Shown piece by piece: positions 19,022 to 27,587 of a stretch of DNA of 64,000 nt. Origin of the DNA: Crocosphaera chwakensis CCY0110 (GTDB taxonomy: Bacteria > Cyanobacteriota > Cyanobacteriia > Cyanobacteriales > Microcystaceae); assembly GCF_000169335.1 (NCBI RefSeq), contig NZ_AAXW01000003.1:1-64000 (forward strand), given 5' to 3'. A model generated the notes under the pieces. That model saw only the letters and a program-made list of their open reading frames with translations, did not search any database and was not told where the DNA came from. Within the stretch, counting starts at the first letter, position 1. Each line of letters opens with the position of its first letter. The position numbers and the translations under genes are program-made.

Positions 19022-19074
19022 AAATAACCTACAAATGTCGTTCCTCGAATCTTTGTTCAGTATATCAAGCCGTT

Positions 19075-19332
19075 GTCGATGGGAGTCAGCAATCACTATT
19101 TTTTGCAACGGAATCGGGTTCTTGATACTATACTGAATGAACTTAATAATTAGGTTGAGAAAAGTGGGACTGATACAACTCAGGTGATAGTGAATGCGGC
19201 CTCTCGGTAGCAAGTGCTTTCGGCAACACTGAATATTTAGGATGTGGTGATAATATTCCGTTGAGTCAGAGGGTGGCTGAACTAGAAAGAAGAATTACTA
19301 TATTAGAAACAAGGGGTAATGATGAATTTTGA
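19075..19332 (+). pseudogene. Open segment ending in a coiled coil, overlapping the GUN4 gene start
   Basis: An open frame without a start codon runs to TGA at 19330-19332 and ends PLSQRVAELERRITILETRG. The terminal heptad pattern is clearly protein-like. It overlaps the first codons of the GUN4-domain gene in another frame. It could be the 3' remnant of an upstream gene, or the lost N-terminus of the GUN4 protein split by a frameshift. No family recognised. Confidence 0.35.
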
Positions 19333-19819
19333 AAGACTCAACAGAAACAAAAATACTGACTATAGAAAATTTCGTAATTGTTTAGCGAATAAAAACTGGT
19401 ATGAGGCGGATCAAGAAACTTATCAAATTATGTTGAAAGTTGCGAATAGAGTAGTAGAAGACTATTTAACAGAAGAAGACATTAATAATTTTCCAACTTC
19501 AGATTTAATGACGATTAATAAGTTATGGGTCGACTATAGTCAAGGAAAATATGGTTTTAGTGTTCAAGCAGAAATCTATCGCTCATTAGGAGGAACTAGA
19601 AATTACGAAGAAAAAATATGGGAAATTTTTTGTGAGCAAGTCGGTTGGTGTCAAGCAGGAAGATGGTTATTTTATTCAGAAATTTTCCCGAATAAAGTCC
19701 TTCAAAATACTACGACTAAAGGGCATCTTCCTGTCTGCTTTGGAGGTGGTTGGGGTATAGGGGGAGTCTTAGGAATGGGAGGAGAATGTCTTTTATCTCG
19801 TCAAGATTTATGGAAATAG
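19319..19819 (+). CDS. GUN4-domain protein
   Basis: A 166-residue GUN4-domain protein. The first half is the helical tetrapyrrole-binding core (DYRKFRNCLANKNWYEADQETYQIML, FPTSDLMTINKLWVDYSQGKYGFSVQ), and the motif GWCQAGRWLFYSE is present. The C-terminal part KGHLPVCFGGGWG is typical. True Gun4 stimulates Mg-chelatase; cyanobacteria also have many paralogues used as domains in kinases and caspase-like proteins. The short N-terminus and overlap with an upstream coiled-coil frame suggest a paralogue or truncated member rather than the main gun4. The start is one of two adjacent ATGs (19319 or 19322). Confidence 0.75.
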   Translation: MMNFERLNRNKNTDYRKFRNCLANKNWYEADQETYQIMLKVANRVVEDYLTEEDINNFPTSDLMTINKLWVDYSQGKYGFSVQAEIYRSLGGTRNYEEKIWEIFCEQVGWCQAGRWLFYSEIFPNKVLQNTTTKGHLPVCFGGGWGIGGVLGMGGECLLSRQDLWK

Positions 19820-19835
19820 TTAAATAGTGAAATGT

Positions 19836-20657
19836 CTACGAACTATTCAAATTTGGGTCATAGTCTTGAATAAAGTTTTTAATCTTTTTTTGAGATACTT
19901 CATCAATACACTCGTAAGTTAACCCAAATCGTAAAAATTGACAAATTGCTGATAATTGTTGTGAGAAAAGTGTAGCCAAATATTCATCTCTAGAAAAACG
20001 CTCAAAGTCTTCTATTTCATAGTTCAAAGGATAATGAGTATCTTTTAAAAGAAAATTGTCAACTACATCAATAAAACATTCGTCAGGCCAATGATTATAG
20101 ATATATTTATTCAGTGACCACACTAAATAAGCTGGAAGATAATATTTCCATCCTTTGTGATCTAAGCGAAAAGAAATAGTTGATAACCAAAACTTTTCTA
20201 GAGTATGAGCCGAAATTTCTTTCCAGTGTGTCTCAACATCCTTTGCCCTAGCCTCAGCTAACAATTGTCTATCCCGTGAACTATCATAGCCAAAAAAATG
20301 ATCATCAATTTTGCTAATGAGATCAGCTTCATGTAGAGAAATTCCATCTTCTCGTTGAACATCGTTAAAAGCCGTTATGATTAGATTGTTGACTTTTGTT
20401 CCATCTTCTCTGATTTTTGTATCAAGTAATTTCCACTGAGGATGGCGATGATCTTGTTTTGTGGGACGACGTACTTGTGCTAGCCACTGTTTATCACTTG
20501 CCCCTTGATGAAGATAATTTAATTGAGCTTTACGCAGTTCAAATATTGTCCAAGAGTCTTGCTCAACATCAGTCCAAAAACAAATCGGACACACAAAATA
20601 TGTACCTGGAGGTTTTTCGTATAAAGTTTCGTATCCACAGCAAAGACAAAAATACAT
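19836..20657 (-). CDS. CPCC zinc-ribbon plus DUF6714 protein, probable immunity protein
   Basis: A 273-residue protein with two parts. Residues 1-65 are a Cys-rich CPCC-type domain (CLCCGYETL, YFVCPICFWTDVEQD, ELRKAQLNYLHQGAS), with four cysteines that probably bind zinc. Residues about 90-230 match DUF6714 (LIITAFNDVQREDGISLHEA, DVETHWKEIS, GWKYYLPAYLVWSLN). Both domains recur as predicted immunity proteins in polymorphic toxin loci. No toxin is adjacent, so it looks orphaned, like the Imm17 gene 5 kb away. Family assignment is by remembered consensus; function is inference. Confidence 0.65.
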   Translation of the reverse strand: MYFCLCCGYETLYEKPPGTYFVCPICFWTDVEQDSWTIFELRKAQLNYLHQGASDKQWLAQVRRPTKQDHRHPQWKLLDTKIREDGTKVNNLIITAFNDVQREDGISLHEADLISKIDDHFFGYDSSRDRQLLAEARAKDVETHWKEISAHTLEKFWLSTISFRLDHKGWKYYLPAYLVWSLNKYIYNHWPDECFIDVVDNFLLKDTHYPLNYEIEDFERFSRDEYLATLFSQQLSAICQFLRFGLTYECIDEVSQKKIKNFIQDYDPNLNSS

Positions 20658-20722
20658 TGAAAAGATTAAGAAAAATAAAGTGATTAGCTAAAAAACTTAA
20701 CCATGAATTAATTCATTATTGT

Positions 20723-21067
20723 TTATTCTTCAGTTTTTAGTTTGAAGATAATTAAACAATACAAAATGAAAAGTAAAACAACAAAAATAGAAATATTAAT
20801 CAAGGCTAATTTTATGATAGAATCAATATAATCTAAGATTAATACTACTTGTAATCCAGTAATAATTAAGCCAATCATTATTCCACCAGTAATAGCAAAT
20901 ATACTAGCTATTTTTAATAGTTGAGTCCGTGATGAATAATTCCCTGAATCCCCTTCAAAAGCTCTAAACTGTAAAAAAATAAACAACCAAAAGTATAATA
21001 ACAATAAACCTAAAATACTACTTAGTACATTAGGAATAAGCCACGGATTTGTCTTTAAAAAAGTCAT
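20723..21067 (-). CDS. Small three-helix membrane protein, unknown
   Basis: A 114-residue protein with three hydrophobic segments (about 11-32, 50-75 and 82-108), a short charged loop (FRAFEGDSGNYSSRTQ) and a charged tail (KLKTEE). No family recognised. It lies 65 bp upstream of the CPCC-DUF6714 gene on the same strand. Small membrane proteins in this position are sometimes immunity partners, but nothing in the sequence proves that. Confidence 0.55.
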   Translation of the reverse strand: MTFLKTNPWLIPNVLSSILGLLLLYFWLFIFLQFRAFEGDSGNYSSRTQLLKIASIFAITGGIMIGLIITGLQVVLILDYIDSIIKLALINISIFVVLLFILYCLIIFKLKTEE

Positions 21068-21202
21068 TATTTCTCCATTTATTGTGCATTGATATCATCA
21101 AATTTTCAATAGCACAGTCACCAGATTTACAGCAAGATTTTCGGTAGTCATTTTATAAATTGTAGATTTATCATAATAAAAAGTAAAAAGTATCTCTCTC
21201 TA

Positions 21203-21808
21203 ATGCCGATAAAACTGACATCTATCCCTAGTATTTTAGTGGGGCTTCGTTTCGTCCTGGCTCTGTTACTCTTTTTCGATGCCTTAGATCATCAAACCAG
21301 TTGGTTTTTTATTCTGGCTTATCTGTTGGCTGTTTTTTCAGATATATTTGATGGAATTATAGCCCGTCGATTAAACGTGAGTACCATTCAACTACGTCAA
21401 GCTGATAGTTGGGCTGATATCTGTTTATATTTGTGTGTAGCCTTGAGCATCTGGTTAGTCTATCCCCAGGTTCTCATTGATTTTCGACTTCCTCTATTAT
21501 TAGCAGTAGCTGCTCAAGTCACCTTATTTAGTCTTAGTCTGCTCAAATTTAGAAAATTTCCCAGTTTCCACACCTATACAGCCAAGTTTTGGGGCTTAAC
21601 TCTGTTAATAGCTACAGTTAGCTTATTTGTCTTTAATAATAGTGTTCCTTTTTGGTTGGCGATCGCTTTATGTTACCTTAACAGTATTGAAGAGATAGTG
21701 ATGGTGCTGGTGTTACCTATTTGGCAATGTGATATTTTAAGTGTGTTTGAAGCGATGGAGAAAAGAAAGTCTTTGCTCCTTGAAGCAGATTCAGTAAAAG
21801 AGGCTTAG
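21203..21808 (+). CDS. CDP-alcohol phosphatidyltransferase-family membrane protein with altered motif
   Basis: A 201-residue integral membrane protein with about six helices and the CDP-alcohol phosphotransferase region DIFDGIIARRLNVSTIQLRQADSWADI (about 47-73). The family motif is DGx2ARx8Gx3Dx3D. Here all Asp, Gly, Ala and Arg positions are kept except the internal Gly, which is Leu (IQL-RQA-D-SWA-D). The family makes phospholipid head-group bonds from CDP-diacylglycerol or related donors. The change may alter or weaken donor binding. No pathway partner is adjacent. Confidence 0.75.
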   Translation: MPIKLTSIPSILVGLRFVLALLLFFDALDHQTSWFFILAYLLAVFSDIFDGIIARRLNVSTIQLRQADSWADICLYLCVALSIWLVYPQVLIDFRLPLLLAVAAQVTLFSLSLLKFRKFPSFHTYTAKFWGLTLLIATVSLFVFNNSVPFWLAIALCYLNSIEEIVMVLVLPIWQCDILSVFEAMEKRKSLLLEADSVKEA

Positions 21809-21951
21809 TTCTCCAATGATTCATTTGTAGCAAAGAGATTGACAGTGACTGCTCTTGAATTTTTTAACCATTGCATTCTCTTCGCGGTGCGCTCTCTAGA
21901 TGATTCGCGTCAGGTTTCCCCTAAATATATCTTTACTAACACACTCAAGTG

Positions 21952-22059
21952 ATACCAAATCCGCTCTAGATAGTATAGTATCAGGTGTCGCAGCAGGGAG
22001 CAGGGAGCAGGGAGCAGGGAGAAAAAACGTTACTCTACTAAAATAAGTGGATTTGGTAT
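21952..22059. repeat. Inverted-repeat (MITE-like) element, family 1, copy 3
   Basis: A 108-bp element with perfect 11-bp inverted ends ATACCAAATCC / GGATTTGGTAT. The inside has CTAGATAGTATAGTAT, then four GGGAGCA-type repeats, then GAAAAAACGTTACTCTACTAAAATAAG. It closely matches 15742-15858. The remainder of the 327-bp gap between the phosphatidyltransferase-like gene and the tRNA shows no gene. Confidence 0.8.
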
Positions 22060-22135
22060 GATATGCGATCGCACTCGCACTCTACTTTCCAAAGTTAGTG
22101 CTGATTAAAAACCGAAATAACCTTCGTCAATGTAA

Positions 22136-22472
22136 CGGGACTGGCCGGATTTGAACCGGCGACCTAGCGCTTCAGATTGGTGTAAGTTTCCTTACTCTCT
22201 GGACTATTCCTTCACCCTAGACAATGGTTTATCCGTAGGTGGTGGCCGTTATGTTATCAGCATTGTGTATCCCTTAAGTTGTTTCCCCTGGGTTACTGAT
22301 AACCAGTCTCTGCACCTTCTCTACCAGGGTCGTAGAGCTTGGCTCAAGATTACCCTATCTAACGCTTAGACTTAGGCTTCCTTGAATTTGACCACATTCA
22401 TGCCTGACGTTTCCGTACAGGATGCCCGATGCTACAGGAGGCGCTTGCTCTATCCAACTGAGCCACAGCCCC
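22136..22472 (-). tRNA. tRNA-Arg (anticodon CCU), interrupted by a group I intron
   Basis: The 5' exon (22472-22436) starts GGGGCTGTGGCTCAGTTGGA and runs to CTCCT. The 3' exon (22172-22136) starts AAGCGCTAGGTCGCCGGTTC and ends CAGTCCCG. Joined, they give a full cloverleaf: acceptor GGGGCTG with CAGTCCC, D-arm GCTC/GAGC, anticodon stem AGCGC/GCGCT with loop CTCCTAA, and T-arm GCCGG-TTCAAAT-CCGGC. The anticodon is CCU and the discriminator is G; CCA is not encoded. The intron splits the loop directly after the third anticodon base, the site used by group I introns in this tRNA in other bacteria. Confidence 0.93.
22173..22435 (-). ncRNA. Group I self-splicing intron in tRNA-Arg(CCU)
   Basis: The 263-nt intron follows the exon base U (22436) and ends with G (22173), as required for group I splicing. 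In transcript order the core elements are visible: P-like AATCTTGAGCC, R-like GTGCAGAGACT and S-like GAAGGAATAGTCC. GGATAAACCATTG-type joining sequence lies before the end. It has no ORF, so it is a small, possibly self-splicing intron of the tRNA-type subgroup (IC3-like). Subgroup is inferred from size and core sequences. Confidence 0.9.
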
Positions 22473-22517
22473 ATTTACCATTGATTATTATAACCTGAGT
22501 TTACAGTTATCAGTGAT

Positions 22518-23810
22518 CTAGCTATTTAGATTATTCCAAGTATCAGCAGCGTCTTGTAAAGCCTGTTCTACAGTTTTATTGTTTAACATGGCAGCTTGTA
22601 GGTTTTCATAGATAATCTTTTGTAATTGGTTAATATTGTCTTGAGGTGGAACTAATACTTGAGCATCTTGTAATTGTTTAGCACTAATTGCGATCGCTTG
22701 TGATAATGCTGTTGTGTCTGATGAATTTTCTTGCTCGTTAATATAAGTTTCTATAGCTTTTACAGTGGAGGGTAAAACGTTAGCTTCTTTAGCAAATTTT
22801 AGTTGATTTTCTGTGTTAGTGACAAAGGTAGCAAATTCAATTGCTTCTTGGGGTTTATCGGTACTTTTAGGGATAACTAAATTCATAACTGCTACATTTC
22901 TTTTGCCGGTTTCTCCTGTAATTTGAGGAGAGGCTGCGGAAACTTCGGCAATGGTAGGAGCATTTTTAATAATCACTGGAAAGGACTCTGCACCTGTTGA
23001 TAATAAGGCAATTTCTCCTGATTGGTATAAGTCGATGGCGTGGCGATGACCTTGGGTTAGCACTTCTGGAGGTAATAATTCTTTTTGATATAAATCGACC
23101 CAATAATTGAACGCTTCTAATCCTTCTGGACTGTTAAACGCTGCTTTTCCATTTTCATTAAATAAAGTAACCCCCATTTGTACCAATGATTCTAAAACCT
23201 CTCCAGAATCTCCAGGAACAAAAGTAAAAAACATAGCATATTTCCCTGTTTTTTCTTTTAAGATTGCAGCCACATCTGCTAATTCTTTAAATGTTTTTGG
23301 GGCTGTTTCAATGCCGGCTTGTTTCAGTAATGCTTGATTATAAATCGTAATTTGTGTGGTTAAATACCAAGGTAAACCGAAACTAATATTATTAACCATT
23401 CCTGCGTCCCAAATGTTGGGTAAATATTCTTGTTTTTCTTCAGAGGAAAGATAATTATTTTCGGTTAAATTTAACCAAGCATTACGACTGGCTAATTTAG
23501 AGGCAAAATTAGGATTAAGATTGACTACATCTGGGGCGGTATTAGCAGAAACTGCCGTTAAAATTTTACTTTCCATCGCTTCCCAAGGAATATCGACCCA
23601 ACGAATTTTTATCCCTTCATGTTCTTGTTCAAATTGTTTAATTAATTCCGTAAAATAAGGAGTAAATTGGGGTTGTAACTGCATTGTCCAAAATTCTAAT
23701 TCTTGTCCTGTGGTGGGTGATTGACCAGTATTACAACTAATCAGCAAACTTAAAATTAAGCCTAATAATCCCCATAAAGCTAATTTACTTAAATTAATTA
23801 ATTTACTCAT
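22518..23810 (-). CDS. ABC transporter sugar-type (family 1) solute-binding lipoprotein
   Basis: A 430-residue exported binding protein. Signal peptide LALWGLLGLILSLLISC ends in a lipobox with Cys at about 26, so it should be a membrane-anchored lipoprotein. The mature part starts LEFWTMQLQPQFTPYF and contains GIKIRWVDIPWEAMESKI, APDVVNLNP and a Trp-rich C-terminus, as in maltose/glycerol-phosphate-type binding proteins. No permease genes for a family-1 system are adjacent. The next gene upstream is an ATPase of a different (branched-chain amino acid) class, so its transporter partners lie elsewhere. Ligand is probably a sugar or polyol; not determinable from sequence. Confidence 0.85.
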   Translation of the reverse strand: MSKLINLSKLALWGLLGLILSLLISCNTGQSPTTGQELEFWTMQLQPQFTPYFTELIKQFEQEHEGIKIRWVDIPWEAMESKILTAVSANTAPDVVNLNPNFASKLASRNAWLNLTENNYLSSEEKQEYLPNIWDAGMVNNISFGLPWYLTTQITIYNQALLKQAGIETAPKTFKELADVAAILKEKTGKYAMFFTFVPGDSGEVLESLVQMGVTLFNENGKAAFNSPEGLEAFNYWVDLYQKELLPPEVLTQGHRHAIDLYQSGEIALLSTGAESFPVIIKNAPTIAEVSAASPQITGETGKRNVAVMNLVIPKSTDKPQEAIEFATFVTNTENQLKFAKEANVLPSTVKAIETYINEQENSSDTTALSQAIAISAKQLQDAQVLVPPQDNINQLQKIIYENLQAAMLNNKTVEQALQDAADTWNNLNS

Positions 23811-23857
23811 TTTTTATAATAATTGAAATATTGTACTTGTTAATAAAAAACCTAACC

Positions 23858-24658
23858 TTAGTCTCCTAGATAAGCCTCAAGAACGGTAGAATTTTGTTGT
23901 ATTTCTGTGGGAGTTCCATCAGCTAAATTAGTACCTTCAGCTAACACCCAAACATGATCGCATAAAGACATAACCACATCCATATTGTGTTCAATAATTA
24001 AAAAAGAAATGCCTTCTTGATTCCAAGTAATAATATGTTCACAAATTTGTCCAATAAGGGTAGGATTAACTCCAGCTGCCGGTTCATCGAGTAAAATAAG
24101 TTTAGGACGAGTCATCAGGGTTCTCGCCATTTCCAAGAGTTTACGCTGTCCTCCAGACAGGGCCCCGGCATAGTCATGACGTTTTTCTATCAGCCCTACT
24201 GATTCTAAGATAGAAAGGGCTTTTTGTTTATTGTCTCGTTCCTCTTGTTTAACTTGTCCCCGTCTGAAGCAGAGTTGTAAGACATTTTCCCCGGTTTGTT
24301 TTTGAGTAGCAAGTAACATATTTTCTAAGACAGTAAGACGGGATAACACTCTCGCCACTTGAAACGTGCGAATGCACCCTTGTAGGGCAATTTTATGGGG
24401 GGATAAATGTTGAATGGGTTCCCCATCAAAGATAACTTTTCCTTGATCAGGACGAATAAAATTAGATAAAAGATTAAATAAGGTAGTTTTTCCAGCACCA
24501 TTGGGTCCAATTAATCCAGTAATACTGCCTTGTTTTACCTGTATTTGAGCATTGTCTACAGCCTTTAAACCACCAAAGCTTTTAGATAATTGTTTCGCAT
24601 CCAAAATGATAGAAGAAGAATCGCTCATCCCATAAAGTGAAATTGTGACTGATGACAT
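23858..24658 (-). CDS. ABC transporter ATPase, LivG/UrtD type
   Basis: A 266-residue ATP-binding subunit with Walker A GPNGAGKTT (about 52-60), Q-loop region CIRTFQVARVLSRLTVLENML, signature LSGGQRKLLEMAR and Walker B LILLDEPAAGVNP. The H-loop region FLIIEHNMDVVM and the ending TEIQQNSTVLEAYLGD are diagnostic of the LivG branch that drives branched-chain amino acid or urea uptake. Neither permeases nor a LivF partner are in the window. An internal ATG (MSDSSSI, 24628) is an alternative start. Confidence 0.88.
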   Translation of the reverse strand: MSSVTISLYGMSDSSSIILDAKQLSKSFGGLKAVDNAQIQVKQGSITGLIGPNGAGKTTLFNLLSNFIRPDQGKVIFDGEPIQHLSPHKIALQGCIRTFQVARVLSRLTVLENMLLATQKQTGENVLQLCFRRGQVKQEERDNKQKALSILESVGLIEKRHDYAGALSGGQRKLLEMARTLMTRPKLILLDEPAAGVNPTLIGQICEHIITWNQEGISFLIIEHNMDVVMSLCDHVWVLAEGTNLADGTPTEIQQNSTVLEAYLGD

Positions 24659-24717
24659 ACTACGATATCATAGGTATGATAGTTTAATCATTGTTTTGCG
24701 ATCAATGTGTCTATGGC

Positions 24718-25488
24718 ATGACCAACACAACTAAAAATTTTTGTTTTTGTACTTTAGCTTTTAATCGGCCTTATCGCATGATGGCTAAAGAGTTAGCTAG
24801 CGATTTAGAAAAATATGCTCCAGGATTTAAAATTATAGTAGGAAACGATAATCCCCAAGATTTTAAAAATTGTAAAAATGTAATTAGTTATTATCAAAAA
24901 CAACAGGGAATTCTCCATTGTTATAATGATAAAAGATTCGCGATTGCTCATGCTTTGTCTCTGTTTGATATTGCTATATTTATCGATGCAGATACTAGAA
25001 TTCAAGAAAAAATACCAACAGAAATAACAAAGTTTATCGGAGTGCAAGGCGTTTATAAAAATTTAATTGAACATACTCAAAAGTATCGTCCAGATCGCCT
25101 AGACATTGTTAAAAAACTTGCTAGTAAATTAAATATTAATTTATCAGAGGTTAGTTACTTTGGAGAGTCGTTATTAATGTTTTCTAACCAAGATAATCAA
25201 AGTTATAAATTTGTAGAAAATTGGGGAAAGATAGGGAAATATTTAGAATTGAATGGTATTCATTCAGGAGAAGGCATTACCATTGGTTTAGCTGCATTTC
25301 AGATGGGTTGGCAACCCCTAAAAACCCCTGAATGGGAGAAACTGAATCACATTGCACAACATATTGATGCTTCTTTGACGGTTAAAAAAAATGGTTGGCA
25401 ACAACTCCAACGAAGATTAGGCTATCATTATCGCTTAAACAAAGAAAGATTGTTAGCTCTGAAAGATTTTGATTTTTATTATGGTTAA
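24718..25488 (+). CDS. Glycosyltransferase-like (GT-A fold) protein
   Basis: A 256-residue protein from the ATG at 24718 (MTNTTKNFCFCTLAFN); a TTG nine codons earlier keeps the frame open. It has a GT-A-like layout: FCTLAFNRPYRMMAKELASDL at the start, then ALSLFDIAIFIDADTRI with a D-x-D metal motif at about residues 86-92. SGEGITIGLAAFQMGWQ follows near the C-terminus, where such enzymes have the acceptor site. No signal peptide. It lies 15 bp before the frame of the UbiB-type gene. Donor and acceptor are unknown. Confidence 0.6.
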   Translation: MTNTTKNFCFCTLAFNRPYRMMAKELASDLEKYAPGFKIIVGNDNPQDFKNCKNVISYYQKQQGILHCYNDKRFAIAHALSLFDIAIFIDADTRIQEKIPTEITKFIGVQGVYKNLIEHTQKYRPDRLDIVKKLASKLNINLSEVSYFGESLLMFSNQDNQSYKFVENWGKIGKYLELNGIHSGEGITIGLAAFQMGWQPLKTPEWEKLNHIAQHIDASLTVKKNGWQQLQRRLGYHYRLNKERLLALKDFDFYYG

Positions 25489-25569
25489 ATAAGTGAACAG
25501 GGTATGGCCAGCAAAATGGGCAGAATTTGTTACAATATTTTACAAAAGGATTTTTATAACTTTATTTCT

Positions 25570-27552
25570 ATGCCTCAATCAACCCTTTCTCCAAACACGG
25601 TTAATTCTGATAAGATTACTATTAATGTAGAACCTCGTCACATTCCCAAAGGACACATTGAAGACTTGGGTCCAATGAGTGATACATCTCCTGAGAGTTG
25701 GCAGTATAATCCTGATGTTATTAATGAATATTATCGCCAACGTCTTCCCCAAGTTGTTGGTCGTTTAATCACCGTTTTTGTCTTATTTGCTCGTTTTGCT
25801 ATCGGCTTATGGTGGGATAAAATTAGGGGCAAAAATCCTAAGCAAGAAAGAAAACGAGCGATTCATCTGCGAGAGATGTTAACAGAATTAGGCCCAACTT
25901 ATATTAAAGTAGGGCAAGCTTTATCCACACGGCCTGATTTAGTTCCACCAGTTTACTTAGATGAATTAACCACCTTACAAGATAAATTACCCTCTTTTCC
26001 CAATGAAGTTGCTTTTCGTTTTATTGAAGAAGAATTAGGTCAAAGTCCCCAAGAAATTTATGCTGAATTATCAGAAAAACCTATCGCTGCTGCGTCTTTA
26101 GGTCAGGTTTATGTCGGTCGATTAAAGACTGGAGAAAAGGTAGCGGTTAAAGTTCAGCGTCCTGACTTAATTAGACGTATTACCTTAGACATTTATATTT
26201 TACGTCATCTGTCTATTTGGGCGCAAAATACTTTTTCTTTTATTCGTTCAGATTTAGTAGCAATTACTGATGAATTAGCTGGTCGCATTTTTGAAGAAAT
26301 CAATTATCTTCAAGAAGGTCGTAATGCCGAAGAATTTGCTGAGCTTTATGGTCATTTACCCGAAATTTATATCCCTAAAATTTATTGGGAATACACCGCA
26401 AGACGTGTGTTAACCATGGAGTGGATCGACGGGATAAAATTAACTAATATTCAAGCAATCCAAGCAGCAGGCATTGAAGCCACCCACTTAGTAGAAATAG
26501 GAGTTAATTGTTCGTTACGTCAATTATTAGAACACGGATTTTTTCATGCTGATCCCCATCCTGGTAACTTATTAGCCATGAAAGATGGACGATTAGCTTA
26601 TCTTGATTTTGGCATGATGAGTCGCATTAAACCTTATCAAAGATATGGCTTAATTGAAGCAGTAGTTCATCTGGTGAATCGAGATTTTGATTCGTTAGCT
26701 TATGACTATGTTAAGTTAGACTTTTTAAAGCCTGAAACGGATCTAACTCCCATCATTCCTGCTTTACATGAAGTATTTGGTAATGCTTTGGGATCGAGTG
26801 TAGCTGAATTAAACTTTAAAAGTATTACAGACCAAATGTCGGAAATGATGTATGAATTTCCCTTTAAAGTTCCGGCTTATTATGCTTTGATTTTGCGCTC
26901 AATGGTAACCTTAGAAGGGATCGCTATCGGTATTGATCCTAACTTTAAAGTGTTAAGTAAAGCCTATCCCTATGTGGCGAAACGGTTATTAACTGATCCA
27001 TCTCCACAGTTACGAGCTTCTTTGAAAGATTTACTATTTAAAGAAGGAAGTTTTCGCTGGAATCGGTTAGAAAATTTGATGAGAAATGCTAAAGATTCCC
27101 AAGATTATGATATCGATAAAGTCGTTGATCAAGCTGCCGATTTTCTTTTCTCTCCACGGGGTGAATTTATTAGAGAAAGATTAGTTAGAGAAATTATTAA
27201 TGCTTTAGATATCTATAGCCGTCGCACTTGGTTTAATATGTCTAGTATAGTCAGAGAACAAGTAGGCTTAGCTGTTCAAGAAACTCCTGCCGATTTACAA
27301 TCAAAAAGTGAGAGTGTTGAACACCTACAAAATATCTTAAGAATTCTACAAAATACTCCAGGTTTTGATCCCATGAGAGTCGTTCCTTTGGTGATGAAAC
27401 TATTAGGAAAGCCAGAAACCCAAAAAATGGGTCAAAGAATTGCTGAAGGGTTAATGCAAAAATTAGTCGCCCGTTTAATTCGTAATTTACTACTAGAAAT
27501 TGATCAACCCAAAGAAATGATTAAGACTCAAAAATCCTTACCCGCAGCTTAA
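25570..27552 (+). CDS. ABC1/UbiB-family atypical protein kinase
   Basis: A 660-residue protein of the ABC1/UbiB (ADCK-like) family, associated with quinone (plastoquinone, tocopherol) metabolism. The family KxGQ motif is in GPTYIKVGQALSTRPDLVP. An Ala-rich nucleotide loop follows (PIAAASLGQVYVGRLKTGEKVAVKVQRP), then ExD-type residues (EINYLQEGRNAEEFAE) and the catalytic/metal motifs HGFFHADPHPGNLL and YLDFGMMSRI. The C-terminal 150 residues are helical. I chose ATG 25570 (MPQSTLSPNT); an upstream ATG at 25504 is in frame. The next genes are cydAB, a quinol oxidase, which fits a quinone theme. Confidence 0.9.
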   Translation: MPQSTLSPNTVNSDKITINVEPRHIPKGHIEDLGPMSDTSPESWQYNPDVINEYYRQRLPQVVGRLITVFVLFARFAIGLWWDKIRGKNPKQERKRAIHLREMLTELGPTYIKVGQALSTRPDLVPPVYLDELTTLQDKLPSFPNEVAFRFIEEELGQSPQEIYAELSEKPIAAASLGQVYVGRLKTGEKVAVKVQRPDLIRRITLDIYILRHLSIWAQNTFSFIRSDLVAITDELAGRIFEEINYLQEGRNAEEFAELYGHLPEIYIPKIYWEYTARRVLTMEWIDGIKLTNIQAIQAAGIEATHLVEIGVNCSLRQLLEHGFFHADPHPGNLLAMKDGRLAYLDFGMMSRIKPYQRYGLIEAVVHLVNRDFDSLAYDYVKLDFLKPETDLTPIIPALHEVFGNALGSSVAELNFKSITDQMSEMMYEFPFKVPAYYALILRSMVTLEGIAIGIDPNFKVLSKAYPYVAKRLLTDPSPQLRASLKDLLFKEGSFRWNRLENLMRNAKDSQDYDIDKVVDQAADFLFSPRGEFIRERLVREIINALDIYSRRTWFNMSSIVREQVGLAVQETPADLQSKSESVEHLQNILRILQNTPGFDPMRVVPLVMKLLGKPETQKMGQRIAEGLMQKLVARLIRNLLLEIDQPKEMIKTQKSLPAA

Positions 27553-27587
27553 TAAATTCTTGTTAAGGTGAAGGTGGATTTTTAGGC

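Noticed and set aside
19022..19213. N-terminal extension of the J-domain gene
   Set aside because: The upstream part looks unlike protein and precedes a well-placed ATG at 19021; it lies in the remnant region before the GUN4 gene.
21952..22059. CRISPR-like look of the GGGAGCA repeats
   Set aside because: The repeats are 7-bp tandem units with no spacers and lie inside a terminal-inverted-repeat element; no cas genes are present.
22151..22369. Open frame of 72 codons across the tRNA-Arg region
   Set aside because: It runs antisense through the tRNA exon and the group I intron; the RNA explanation accounts for the sequence fully.
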